A program made the position numbers and the translations under genes. Shown here piece by piece: positions 9,166 to 17,884 of a stretch of DNA of 64,000 nt; the stretch's first letter is position 1; each line of letters begins with the position of its first letter. The stretch lies in assembly GCF_022369435.1 (NCBI RefSeq), contig NZ_CP059597.1, positions 1,302,001 to 1,366,000 of the forward strand. The letters run 5' to 3'. This DNA comes from Campylobacter sp. RM10537 (lineage in GTDB: Bacteria > Campylobacterota > Campylobacteria > Campylobacterales > Campylobacteraceae). Below the pieces are notes generated by a model. That model searched no databases and was not told the origin of the DNA. It was given only the letters and a program-made list of their open reading frames with translations.

Positions 9166-10365
9166 ATGCAAAAACAAACACAAATTCACGGCTTTAAAAA
9201 ATTAAAACTTATTATCATCCTTGCTTTGATGTCAAGCATAGCGCCACTTTCTACGGATATGTATTTGCCTGCGCTTTCTCACGTGCAACAAAGCTTTCAA
9301 ACAAGTTCTTTTTTAACCCAATTAAGCCTTGCGAGTTTTTTCATCGCTTTTGCCTTAGGGCAGCTTATATATGGGCCTTTAAGCGATGTTTTTGGACGAA
9401 AAATTCCTGCTTTAATAGGAATTTTGTTTTTCATACTCTCTAGCTTTTTTTGTGTGGTCATTGACAATATTTATGCTTTTATCGCTTTAAGATTTTTTGA
9501 GGCTCTTGGGGGATGTGCTGGAGTTGTGATCGCAAGAGCGATCATCAATGACTTATTTGAGATCAAAGAAGCGACAGGAATTTTTGCTTTGATGATGGTT
9601 TTTAGCTCTCTTGCACCTATGCTTTCTCCTACTTTTGGTGGATTTTTGCTCGAGTATTTTTCTTGGCATAGTATTTTTGCTACGCTGTTTGCCCTTGGGA
9701 TCACGCTTTTTTTAATGATACTTTTTGGGCTTAAAGAGTCAGCGCCCAAAGTTACTGATAAAAAACAATTATGCCCTTATGAGGCTTTTAAAAAATACAA
9801 AATCGTTCTTAGCGATAAAGCCTTTTTTATCTGCGTTCTTTGCGTATCTTTCGCACTGGCTGCGATGTTTGCTTATATCGCTGGATCGAGTTTTGTTTTT
9901 ACGCAATTTTTTGGCATCAGTGAGCAAAAATTTGCACTGATTTTTGGAGCTAATGCCTTTGGATTTGTCATCTGTGCTAATATCAATGCGAGATTGGTTT
10001 TAAAATTTGAAAGCAAAAAAATTCTCTCTAAAGCTTTGGTGGTTATGCTTTTATCGACGATTGTTTTACTTGTAAATGCTTGTTTTTTCCCGAATTTATT
10101 TCTTTTTGAATTTAGCCTTTTTACAAGTATAGCTATGCTTGGCTTTATCGCGCCAAATACTGTAACTTTGGCCATGGCAAGATTTAAAGAAAATAGCGGA
10201 ACGGCTTCTGCTATACTTGGGGCTATGCAATTTGGCTTTGCTGGGGCGATTTCTTACATCGTCGGTGCCATAAATGCAAATACACCGATAATCCTTGCTT
10301 TGGTAATGTTTCTTTGCGTTTTGATCGCTAATGGAGTGTATTTCCTAGCTAAACCTAAAATTTAG
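9166..10365 (+). CDS. Bcr/CflA family multidrug efflux transporter (MFS)
   Basis: 399 aa and about 12 hydrophobic segments, the expected size for a drug:H+ antiporter of the DHA1 family. The Bcr/CflA signature TDMYLPALSHVQQSF follows TM1. The MFS loop motif GPLSDVFGRKIPAL lies between TM2 and TM3. These proteins export drugs and, in several bacteria, sulfonamide, bicyclomycin or cysteine; the substrate here is unknown. GGGAA lies 5-6 bases before the ATG. The stop codon overlaps the stop of the facing pentapeptide gene (10362-10365). It is less AT-rich than the genes to its right. Confidence 0.88.
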   Translation: MQKQTQIHGFKKLKLIIILALMSSIAPLSTDMYLPALSHVQQSFQTSSFLTQLSLASFFIAFALGQLIYGPLSDVFGRKIPALIGILFFILSSFFCVVIDNIYAFIALRFFEALGGCAGVVIARAIINDLFEIKEATGIFALMMVFSSLAPMLSPTFGGFLLEYFSWHSIFATLFALGITLFLMILFGLKESAPKVTDKKQLCPYEAFKKYKIVLSDKAFFICVLCVSFALAAMFAYIAGSSFVFTQFFGISEQKFALIFGANAFGFVICANINARLVLKFESKKILSKALVVMLLSTIVLLVNACFFPNLFLFEFSLFTSIAMLGFIAPNTVTLAMARFKENSGTASAILGAMQFGFAGAISYIVGAINANTPIILALVMFLCVLIANGVYFLAKPKI

Positions 10366-12302
10366 CTAGGCACTATGGAATTTTTACGTGCGGTTTTTTG
10401 GAGTGAAAAAAGGACTAAAGCCATAAGTATGGTATATAATATATTTAAAGTTAACAAACTTGCATGATTAGAATTTCCATTAGAATCACCTAGAAATTTT
10501 CCTATTAAAGGAAGAATTATGCTAGGTTGGTTTATTAGCATTATAAAAAATACCACATATGACAAGATAAGTGCTACATATCGACCAAAAAACAAAGATT
10601 TCGTATAAACCAAACAAATATACGAGTTAACAAATAAAGAATTTACAAATAACAAGTATTTAAAGCCTTGGTCTAAATTTAAGAAAAAATCAAAAATTGC
10701 AAACAATATATAAAAAACACAAGGGATAAGCAATGCGATAACTAAACTTTCCATCAAATAGCATAAATCCAAGATTATTATCTTTAATCTTGAAAAAAGT
10801 TTTATAAAAATTTCTTTTTTAAAGACTTTTAGCAACCATTTTTTTATATAAGGCAAACATTGAAAAATTTTTAAAATACTTAAAAAAGATTTGATAAAAT
10901 TTTTACCTATCAAAATAAGCCCAAAGGACATACAAATAACAACCCCGATATTAAAATAAAACTCAAATTTATCAAAAAATCCAAATAAAGTTAAAATTGC
11001 CCTTGTATCTTTAAGCTTGTCATCATGAAGCCAAGTAAAACCAAAAATAAACAAAGCATACAAAGCAATTAATAATATAAGATTGTTAAAAACTCGCAAA
11101 AAGTCCGTATGATGATCGCAAAGTTTGCGATAAAATCCCAAAAGTAAAAAATCTACCAATTGAGAATGATTTCTATTGTTTTGCTTTATATCTTCGTCAG
11201 TCGTGACATTTTTAAGCTTATTCCAACTTTGTTTTAGCTCTATCTCTTTACAATAAAGCTCGCATTTGTGAAAATTTGATGCATCTAAGAGATTGTTATC
11301 TTTTATCAAGGCATTTTTAAAAACCCTAAAAGAATCTCTAAAATCATTAGCAAATTTATCTAAAGATTTTTTATTTTGTTCTTTTTTATTAAACTCTTCA
11401 CACTCTTGATTGATTTTCTTTTCTAAATTTTCAAAATCAAAATTTAAATTTGTATTAACAGCATTTAAATTTCCTTTGAAAATCGCTTGGGAGAAATTCG
11501 GAGTTTCGCTAAAAATTGTATTATAAAAATTAGCGATATCATAAAAAATAGCCTTGCTAAAATTTACTTCTCCAAAATTTGCAAAAGAAAAATATGCTTT
11601 TCCAAAAAAAGATGATTCTTTAAAATTTACACCACTTAAAAATTTTACATTGTTAAAATATACATCTTTTTTAAAATACGCCCTAGAAAAAATAGATTTT
11701 TTATTAAAATAAGCATCGCTAAATCTAACATTTTTACCGAAGGAAACCTTATAAAAAGATACTTGATCTTGAAAGCTACAAAAATCAAATTTTACATTAT
11801 CTAAAAATTCAACATTGTGCGGAGTGAAAGGTTTTAAAAAAATATTTTTTGAAAAATCAACTTTATGAAATTTAATATAATATAATAAGATTTCATTTAT
11901 TTTATTACTATATATTCTAGCATATGTATAGAATTCAGAGTGTCCGTAAAAATTTAATTTATCAATATTACAATCACTTATTTCAAAAAAATGACCAAAT
12001 TTTACGCCTAAAGCAGTAATAGTGTTTAGTTTGCATTTTCTAAAGAAACATACATTTTTTACTTCTTTAATATTAAAATTAATAAATTCAAAACAACACT
12101 CTTCAAAACACAACGGAATATCATTAAATGATGAAAAATATACATGATTAAAATTAACTCCTCTAATACAAAAACACTCATAAGAAGTCGGCGAAGAAGT
12201 ATCTCGAACAAGCTGATAAAAAATACAATTTATATCAATATTAAAATTTTTAGATAAGGCTAAAAATATTTTGTCTTGCTCCTCTTTTGTAAATTGTGAC
12301 AT
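10362..12302 (-). CDS. Pentapeptide-repeat membrane protein, long paralogue
   Basis: 646 aa. Residues about 40-300 are degenerate pentapeptide repeats with Phe at the central position (runs such as ANFGEVNFSKAIFYDIANF), which predicts a quadrilateral beta-helix. A charged linker follows (about 310-395: FANDFRDSFRVFKNALIKDN and on to HHTDFLRVFNN). Six or seven hydrophobic segments and a basic tail (LQKTARKNSIVPS) complete the protein. The linker and the tail are nearly identical to those of the neighbour at 12451, while the repeat and membrane parts have diverged. The N terminus is probably cytoplasmic. Function is unknown. It lies downstream of a type IIG restriction gene and its paralogue, all on the same strand. 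Confidence 0.75.
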   Translation of the reverse strand: MSQFTKEEQDKIFLALSKNFNIDINCIFYQLVRDTSSPTSYECFCIRGVNFNHVYFSSFNDIPLCFEECCFEFINFNIKEVKNVCFFRKCKLNTITALGVKFGHFFEISDCNIDKLNFYGHSEFYTYARIYSNKINEILLYYIKFHKVDFSKNIFLKPFTPHNVEFLDNVKFDFCSFQDQVSFYKVSFGKNVRFSDAYFNKKSIFSRAYFKKDVYFNNVKFLSGVNFKESSFFGKAYFSFANFGEVNFSKAIFYDIANFYNTIFSETPNFSQAIFKGNLNAVNTNLNFDFENLEKKINQECEEFNKKEQNKKSLDKFANDFRDSFRVFKNALIKDNNLLDASNFHKCELYCKEIELKQSWNKLKNVTTDEDIKQNNRNHSQLVDFLLLGFYRKLCDHHTDFLRVFNNLILLIALYALFIFGFTWLHDDKLKDTRAILTLFGFFDKFEFYFNIGVVICMSFGLILIGKNFIKSFLSILKIFQCLPYIKKWLLKVFKKEIFIKLFSRLKIIILDLCYLMESLVIALLIPCVFYILFAIFDFFLNLDQGFKYLLFVNSLFVNSYICLVYTKSLFFGRYVALILSYVVFFIMLINQPSIILPLIGKFLGDSNGNSNHASLLTLNILYTILMALVLFSLQKTARKNSIVPS

Positions 12303-12450
12303 TTGTTCTACCTTTAAATAGTAATATAATTTTAATTTATTTAATATGATTTTTATATTTATCAGATATAAAACAAATATAAAAACAACTTTTCACTCTA
12401 TCCATTTAATCCCTCATCTTTCATCGCATTTCCTTGACTTTCATTTGTTT

Positions 12451-14001
12451 TTAGCTCGGCACTATGGAATTTTTACGTGCAGTTTTTTGGAGTGAAAAAA
12501 GGACTAAAATAATCAAAGTAAAATATACCACGTTCAAACTACTCATTATGGCTAAATTTTTATCATCATCCTTAAAAATATTGTATATGAAATAAAATTC
12601 TTTCGGCTTTAAAAATAAAACAAAAGCTACAACAAAATACGAAAAAGATATAAAAATATATCTCAAAACAAGAGAATTTATAAAAAACAAAAACAATCCA
12701 AAAAAGCTTAAACACGCAAAAGATATATACACAACATCTTTAAATATTTTTAAACCAAAAAATTTTGCTAAAAAATCTCCAACTATACCAAAGATAGAAA
12801 TACCCATATAACAAATCATACAAACAAATAAAAAATTAAGTATTTCTTTTATTATAATCTTACACCATTGAAATTTTTTTATTTTGATTTCTCGATTTAT
12901 TACATGCGTTTTTTCTTTATTTTTACAAAAATATATGGAGCAAACACATATAAATAGTAAAATACCCGGTATATACCAAAAAATATTATTATGAAAAATA
13001 TCACTTAAATAGATTTTAGTATCATTTATGATTTCTTTACCACTAATATACAAAATAAAAAAATTGTATAAAACATATAAAGATATTAACAATATAAGAT
13101 TGTTAAAAACTCGTAATAAATCCGTATGATGATCGCAAAGTTTGCGATAAAATCCCAAAAGTAAAAAATCTACCAATTGAGAATAATTTCTATTGTTTTG
13201 CTTTATATCTTCGTCAGTCGTGACATTTTTAAGCTTATTCCAACTTTGTTTTAGCTCTATCTCTTTACAATAAAGCTCGTATTTGTGAAAATTTGATGCG
13301 TCTAGGAGATTGTTATCTTTTATCAAGGCATTTTTAAAAACCCTAAAAGAATCTCTAAAATCATTAGCAAATTTATCTAAAGGTTTTTCATCTTGTTTTA
13401 TTCTATATTCTATAAAATTTATATCCCCTTTTCTTATTTTACTTTCCAATTCATCAAAATCAAAATTTAAATTTATATTTGTAGCAATCAAATCTCCTTT
13501 AAAAGTCACTCGAGAAAAATTTGGCAACTTATAAAAATATGTATTATAAAAACTGACTTTATCTAAAAATGTGCTTTGATCAAAACTTATAAAATGTTCA
13601 AAAACACTGCTTTCAAAATTGCAAAAAGTTTTAAATGTGCAAGCTTGAAAGGTTGTTTCATTTTTAAAATTGCACAAGATGAAAGATATATTTTTAAAAT
13701 AAAGATTAAAAAAAATAATTTTATTTTCAAAATCACATTTCAAAAAAAATATTTTATTTCCTATATTTAAACTTAAGCCTCTGGTATCTTTAATTTCACA
13801 TTCAAATACACATTTTTTAAAAGATAAATTATATTGTTCATATAATTTACAATTAAATTTTTTTATGTGTATTTTTTTTAAATTATTATTATCTTTAATG
13901 GTATAAATTTCCTTATTTTCATCAAAATTTACATACTCTTTAGATATTCCTAAATTTTCAGCTATATCTATTATTGCTTGTTCTTTTGTTAGTTCTTCCA
14001 T
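12451..14001 (-). CDS. Pentapeptide-repeat membrane protein, short paralogue, overlapping the restriction gene
   Basis: 516 aa. The N-terminal region (about 50-185) has Phe/Cys-rich pentapeptide-like repeats (CNFKNETTFQACTF and similar). The linker shared with the paralogue at 10362 spans about 205-300. Several membrane segments follow, and then the shared tail LFSLQKTARKNSIVPS. The ATG overlaps the stop of the upstream type IIG gene by one base (TAATG read on the minus strand), a strong sign of translational coupling. The role is unknown. Possibilities are a membrane-anchored effector or sensor linked to the restriction enzyme, or an unrelated passenger. It is very AT-rich, more so than the neighbouring core genes. 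Confidence 0.75.
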   Translation of the reverse strand: MEELTKEQAIIDIAENLGISKEYVNFDENKEIYTIKDNNNLKKIHIKKFNCKLYEQYNLSFKKCVFECEIKDTRGLSLNIGNKIFFLKCDFENKIIFFNLYFKNISFILCNFKNETTFQACTFKTFCNFESSVFEHFISFDQSTFLDKVSFYNTYFYKLPNFSRVTFKGDLIATNINLNFDFDELESKIRKGDINFIEYRIKQDEKPLDKFANDFRDSFRVFKNALIKDNNLLDASNFHKYELYCKEIELKQSWNKLKNVTTDEDIKQNNRNYSQLVDFLLLGFYRKLCDHHTDLLRVFNNLILLISLYVLYNFFILYISGKEIINDTKIYLSDIFHNNIFWYIPGILLFICVCSIYFCKNKEKTHVINREIKIKKFQWCKIIIKEILNFLFVCMICYMGISIFGIVGDFLAKFFGLKIFKDVVYISFACLSFFGLFLFFINSLVLRYIFISFSYFVVAFVLFLKPKEFYFIYNIFKDDDKNLAIMSSLNVVYFTLIILVLFSLQKTARKNSIVPS

Positions 14002-17000
14002 TACTTGCCTTCGATTATTTTTATCTCGTCTTCGGTGAGATTATACAACTTATAAACTAAAGTGTTTATTTTGTCTTCTTGAATTTTGGTATCTGCGTTT
14101 TTGTCTTGTTCTTTGGCTTTTAAAATCTCATCGACTAAGGTTACTAACTCGTCAGCTGTTTTTTGATTTTTAGAATTTATCTTTGGTATAGGAAGTTTTT
14201 CTACAAATATTTTACTCATTTCATAACCACTAGCACCTAACTTCGCTCCAATCTGTTTAAAATAATAAAAATTTACATTAGAATTTAGCAATGCTGTTAA
14301 ATATAATAGCTCTTTTTTATTATTTTCTTCGTGTGACAAAATAAAACATTTTTGATTTACTAAAAAGAGTTTATTATCATAAAATGCTATAAATTCCTTA
14401 TTCATATTTGGATAAACAATCTTTTCTTTTTCAAATTCTTGATAATAATTTGCTCCCCATCTTTGCAAACAATACCACTCGTAACGAATTCCTGTTTCAT
14501 CTTTATTTCTTTTAGATAATCTTGCTTTGTGTGAAAATAAGTGATTATATAAACTTGGATATTGTTTTTTTAAATCCTGCTCATTTTCTAACATAGTTTT
14601 TGGATTTTCGGTATTTGGAAAATGCCAAGGTATAAATATTATCCAAAGTCCCGCCCATTCATAAGCATACCTTTTTATATCGCGTCCGCGTAGCATTTTG
14701 CGTATGAGTTTGGCGGTGCGTTCTTTTTCTTCTTCATCTTTACAATTTGCTAAAATCTCATTTCTTTTTTCAGTGGTGATGATAAAAGCTTCATTGTAGC
14801 CGGTTTTGATACCATAATTTATATTAAGTCCATACCAATCCTTAAGCGGAGTGCCTATACGCTCTATCTTAGCCTTTAGAGCACTGATGTTTTCATCGCT
14901 AAAAGTAAAGCTTTCTTTACTTAAGGATTTTTGCGGAAGTTCTTTGAAATTTGTATTTAAAGCGATATTAAATTGACAAACTTTTAAATTTTCATTATCT
15001 AAGGCAAGGTATTTGAAATAAGAATCTTTAGGCTTTAGTTTTTTAAAACTCAGTATGCTTGTATCCACTGTGGCACTATCAAAAACTTTGACGCCGTTTA
15101 GATCGATGTATTCTAAAATTTGAGTATTTTTGAGTAAAAATTCACGCAAAGCCTCGCCGTATCCTGCACGAGTGTATTTGTTAGATGTGATGAAAGATAG
15201 GACGCCGTTTTCTTTAAGCACGTTAAAACCTAGCTCGTAAAAATACGTATAAATATCGCTCGTGCCTTTATAAACCTTATAATTTTTTGCTAAATTTGGC
15301 TTAAGCTCTTTTATCTCTTCTTGTCTGATATAAGGCGGATTGCCGATGATGAGATCAAAGCCTTGAAAATTTCCGTTATTATCAAGCACTTCAGGGAATT
15401 CAAAACGCCATTCAAAAGGATGTGATTTTTCTAGCTCAAAAATACGCTCATAAAGATCTAAAAGTTTTTTAAATTCTTTTCTTGCAGCTTTTTCATCAAA
15501 ACTGAATTCAAACATATTTTTAGAAAAAAAGCTTTTAAATTTTTCATCGTGATGTTCATCGGCTAAAAAATCGCCGTATTTTTTAGAATACTCGTTTGCA
15601 TTGTTGGTTAGTTGTTTGATTTCTTTAGCAAATTTGTCTTTAAGACAAAAATTTTTAAAAGATTCTTTGAGGTTTTTGATTTCTTTAGCGATGAGATTTT
15701 TATCGGTGTAAAATCCTTCCTTATAGTCTTTAACTATATGTTGATACTTTTTCATACGCTCTTTGATGTTAGGGTAATGCGATAAAGATTTTTGAGTATC
15801 AAAATACGCGATCAAAGAATTTCCGCATTTTATATTTATGTCGATGTTGGGTAGGGTTTGAAGAGTGTGGGTATTTTTGCCATTTTCAAAGATATAATAG
15901 CTAAATTTTAAAAGCTCTATCCAAAGTCTTAGTTTAGTGATCTCGCAAGAATTTGGGTTGATATCCACACCAAAAAGACAATTTTCTATAATGTCTTTTT
16001 TTATATGAAAAAGTTCTTGTTGGATCAAATGCGCTTTGTCATCTTCTCTCATTGGACATTTATAAGATATATAATCATTAAAATTATTTTGTATCAAAAT
16101 CTCATCATTTTCCAATTTTAAATAAAATTCATGCTCAAATAAATTCAATTGATCATAAATTTTAATCATAACATTTAAAGCAGAAACTAGAAAATGTCCG
16201 CTTCCTACGGCTGGATCGCAAATTTTGATGGAATTTAAAAGCTCTTTTTGTGCCTTTTTATCTTCTTTTCTCAAAGCTTTTCTTAACTCGCTTATGTCTT
16301 TAGCCTCAAGATCAAATTTAGCATTGAATTTATCAAGAACTACTTTTGTAATGCTCTCTTCGCACATATAAGAAGTTATAAAACTTGGCGTGTAAAAACT
16401 TCCTTCTTTATAGCCATTGAGTTTTTCAAAAACATTTCCTAAAACGCTTGAATTTATAAGCTTGTCATGATTTATTTTTTGATTGTTTTGTATATCTTTG
16501 TTTGTAGTGGTAAAATCATAAGCCCTTAAAAATGCAAAAAGATATTCTAAAAGCGGCAAATGTTTTAAATTTACATAGTCTTTATCTTTTTTAAGTATAG
16601 AATTTGCATAAATTTCAAGTGGTTTAGAATCTAAAAATCTTATATCCTTACCTTGCATTTCCTGTGTATTTTTATCAAACAAGGATGAATTCATATAAGG
16701 TATAAAGTCAAATTCTTGGGATTTTCTTTGGTCTTCTTTTTTAGCCAAAACCTCAAAGAAAAGCTCTGATAATCTAATAAAATTTGGAATTTTACTCGCG
16801 GTTAAAAATGGTATTTTTATATGCTCAAATGATAAAAGCATGGATTCAAATAATCTCAAAAATAAAATTCTATTATTCCATGTAATCAAAAGTGCAAAAA
16901 TATCATCAAAACTTATATCTTTATAAGCTTGCCTTATAGCATCGCTTAATGTATTTGGGATATCGGATAAAATGATATTTTTCTTATCATTTTCGTGCAA

Positions 17001-17729
17001 ACCTAAGATGTAAAGCAATTCTTTATAAAAATTTGAATTTAAAGCATTAGCATCATAATTTTGCTTTTGACGCAATAAAACTTGCGGGGATAAAATCTGA
17101 TAAATATAGGATAAATCTTTATCATGCAAATTTTCATCTAATGCAAAATACGTATAACAAATTTCTTGATCAAAATCCAATAAATAATTTGCAACTTTTT
17201 CAAAAAATACTTCAGTTTTTACGCTTGTGCCTTCTTGTTTATCGCAATTTTTAAAATGTTTGTTAATTTCTTTGTCATTGTAAAATAATCTTTCATATTC
17301 CCTCGCATCAATAATAAAAAATTCCTTAGCATTGCAAAGAATAATATGTTTGATAAAATTATTTTTCTTATTTTTTCTTTCTCTTAAAAAATAAAGTATG
17401 CTTTCATAAAAGGCTTTAGAGAGTAAATTTTTGCTTGATTGTGGAAATTCTTTTTTGTTAGTAGTGGATTTTACCTCAAAAATAACATTAGCGATATCTT
17501 CTTGATAAATAGCTAAATCTATTCTATCTTTTATATTTATTTCATATCCATATATCTTTTTTAAAAAATGAGAAATCTCGTTTTTTTGAAATTCTTCTAA
17601 ATTTTGTTTTAACGCTTGTTTTAAAAAATCTTTGATTTGATTTTTAAAATCCTCTATGATATCTTTAGTAGGAATTTTAATATGATATTTTTTAGCAAAA
17701 TCCTCTAAACTCTCTAGCTTAAAACGCAT
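14001..17729 (-). CDS. Type IIG restriction-modification enzyme (fused endonuclease, N6-adenine methyltransferase and specificity domains)
   Basis: 1242 aa. The N-terminal nuclease domain has a D-(x)n-ExK site (RIDLAIYQEDIANVIFEVKS; D71, E85, K87). A helical connector follows. The methyltransferase has motif I DPAVGSGHFLVSALN near residue 505 and motif IV NPPY near 796, within DLIIGNPPYIRQEE. The C-terminal target-recognition region starts around 950 and contains RGRDIKRYAYEWAGLWIIF. The order nuclease-methylase-TRD in one chain is that of Eco57I/CjeFIII-like enzymes. It matches the Cj0031 position in C. jejuni from memory, but no poly-G phase-variation tract is present here, so the gene looks constitutively on. 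The recognition site cannot be read from sequence. It is divergent from the helicase gene and coupled to the pentapeptide gene downstream. Confidence 0.92.
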   Translation of the reverse strand: MRFKLESLEDFAKKYHIKIPTKDIIEDFKNQIKDFLKQALKQNLEEFQKNEISHFLKKIYGYEINIKDRIDLAIYQEDIANVIFEVKSTTNKKEFPQSSKNLLSKAFYESILYFLRERKNKKNNFIKHIILCNAKEFFIIDAREYERLFYNDKEINKHFKNCDKQEGTSVKTEVFFEKVANYLLDFDQEICYTYFALDENLHDKDLSYIYQILSPQVLLRQKQNYDANALNSNFYKELLYILGLHENDKKNIILSDIPNTLSDAIRQAYKDISFDDIFALLITWNNRILFLRLFESMLLSFEHIKIPFLTASKIPNFIRLSELFFEVLAKKEDQRKSQEFDFIPYMNSSLFDKNTQEMQGKDIRFLDSKPLEIYANSILKKDKDYVNLKHLPLLEYLFAFLRAYDFTTTNKDIQNNQKINHDKLINSSVLGNVFEKLNGYKEGSFYTPSFITSYMCEESITKVVLDKFNAKFDLEAKDISELRKALRKEDKKAQKELLNSIKICDPAVGSGHFLVSALNVMIKIYDQLNLFEHEFYLKLENDEILIQNNFNDYISYKCPMREDDKAHLIQQELFHIKKDIIENCLFGVDINPNSCEITKLRLWIELLKFSYYIFENGKNTHTLQTLPNIDINIKCGNSLIAYFDTQKSLSHYPNIKERMKKYQHIVKDYKEGFYTDKNLIAKEIKNLKESFKNFCLKDKFAKEIKQLTNNANEYSKKYGDFLADEHHDEKFKSFFSKNMFEFSFDEKAARKEFKKLLDLYERIFELEKSHPFEWRFEFPEVLDNNGNFQGFDLIIGNPPYIRQEEIKELKPNLAKNYKVYKGTSDIYTYFYELGFNVLKENGVLSFITSNKYTRAGYGEALREFLLKNTQILEYIDLNGVKVFDSATVDTSILSFKKLKPKDSYFKYLALDNENLKVCQFNIALNTNFKELPQKSLSKESFTFSDENISALKAKIERIGTPLKDWYGLNINYGIKTGYNEAFIITTEKRNEILANCKDEEEKERTAKLIRKMLRGRDIKRYAYEWAGLWIIFIPWHFPNTENPKTMLENEQDLKKQYPSLYNHLFSHKARLSKRNKDETGIRYEWYCLQRWGANYYQEFEKEKIVYPNMNKEFIAFYDNKLFLVNQKCFILSHEENNKKELLYLTALLNSNVNFYYFKQIGAKLGASGYEMSKIFVEKLPIPKINSKNQKTADELVTLVDEILKAKEQDKNADTKIQEDKINTLVYKLYNLTEDEIKIIEGK

Positions 17730-17884
17730 TATTTTCCTTTTTTATTTTTGTATAATTTTAGCAAAAAATCTTTTTTTATTGATTTGATTTTATGCTTTAC
17801 CTTTAATATTTGTTAAAAATCCAATTTAAGAATTAAAAAAACATAAAAACATGCTAAGATATGATTTTATTTTCAAGGAATTAA

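Noticed and set aside
14001-17729. Poly-G phase-variation tract in the restriction gene
   Set aside because: No homopolymer of eight or more G/C is present; the gene is intact in one frame.
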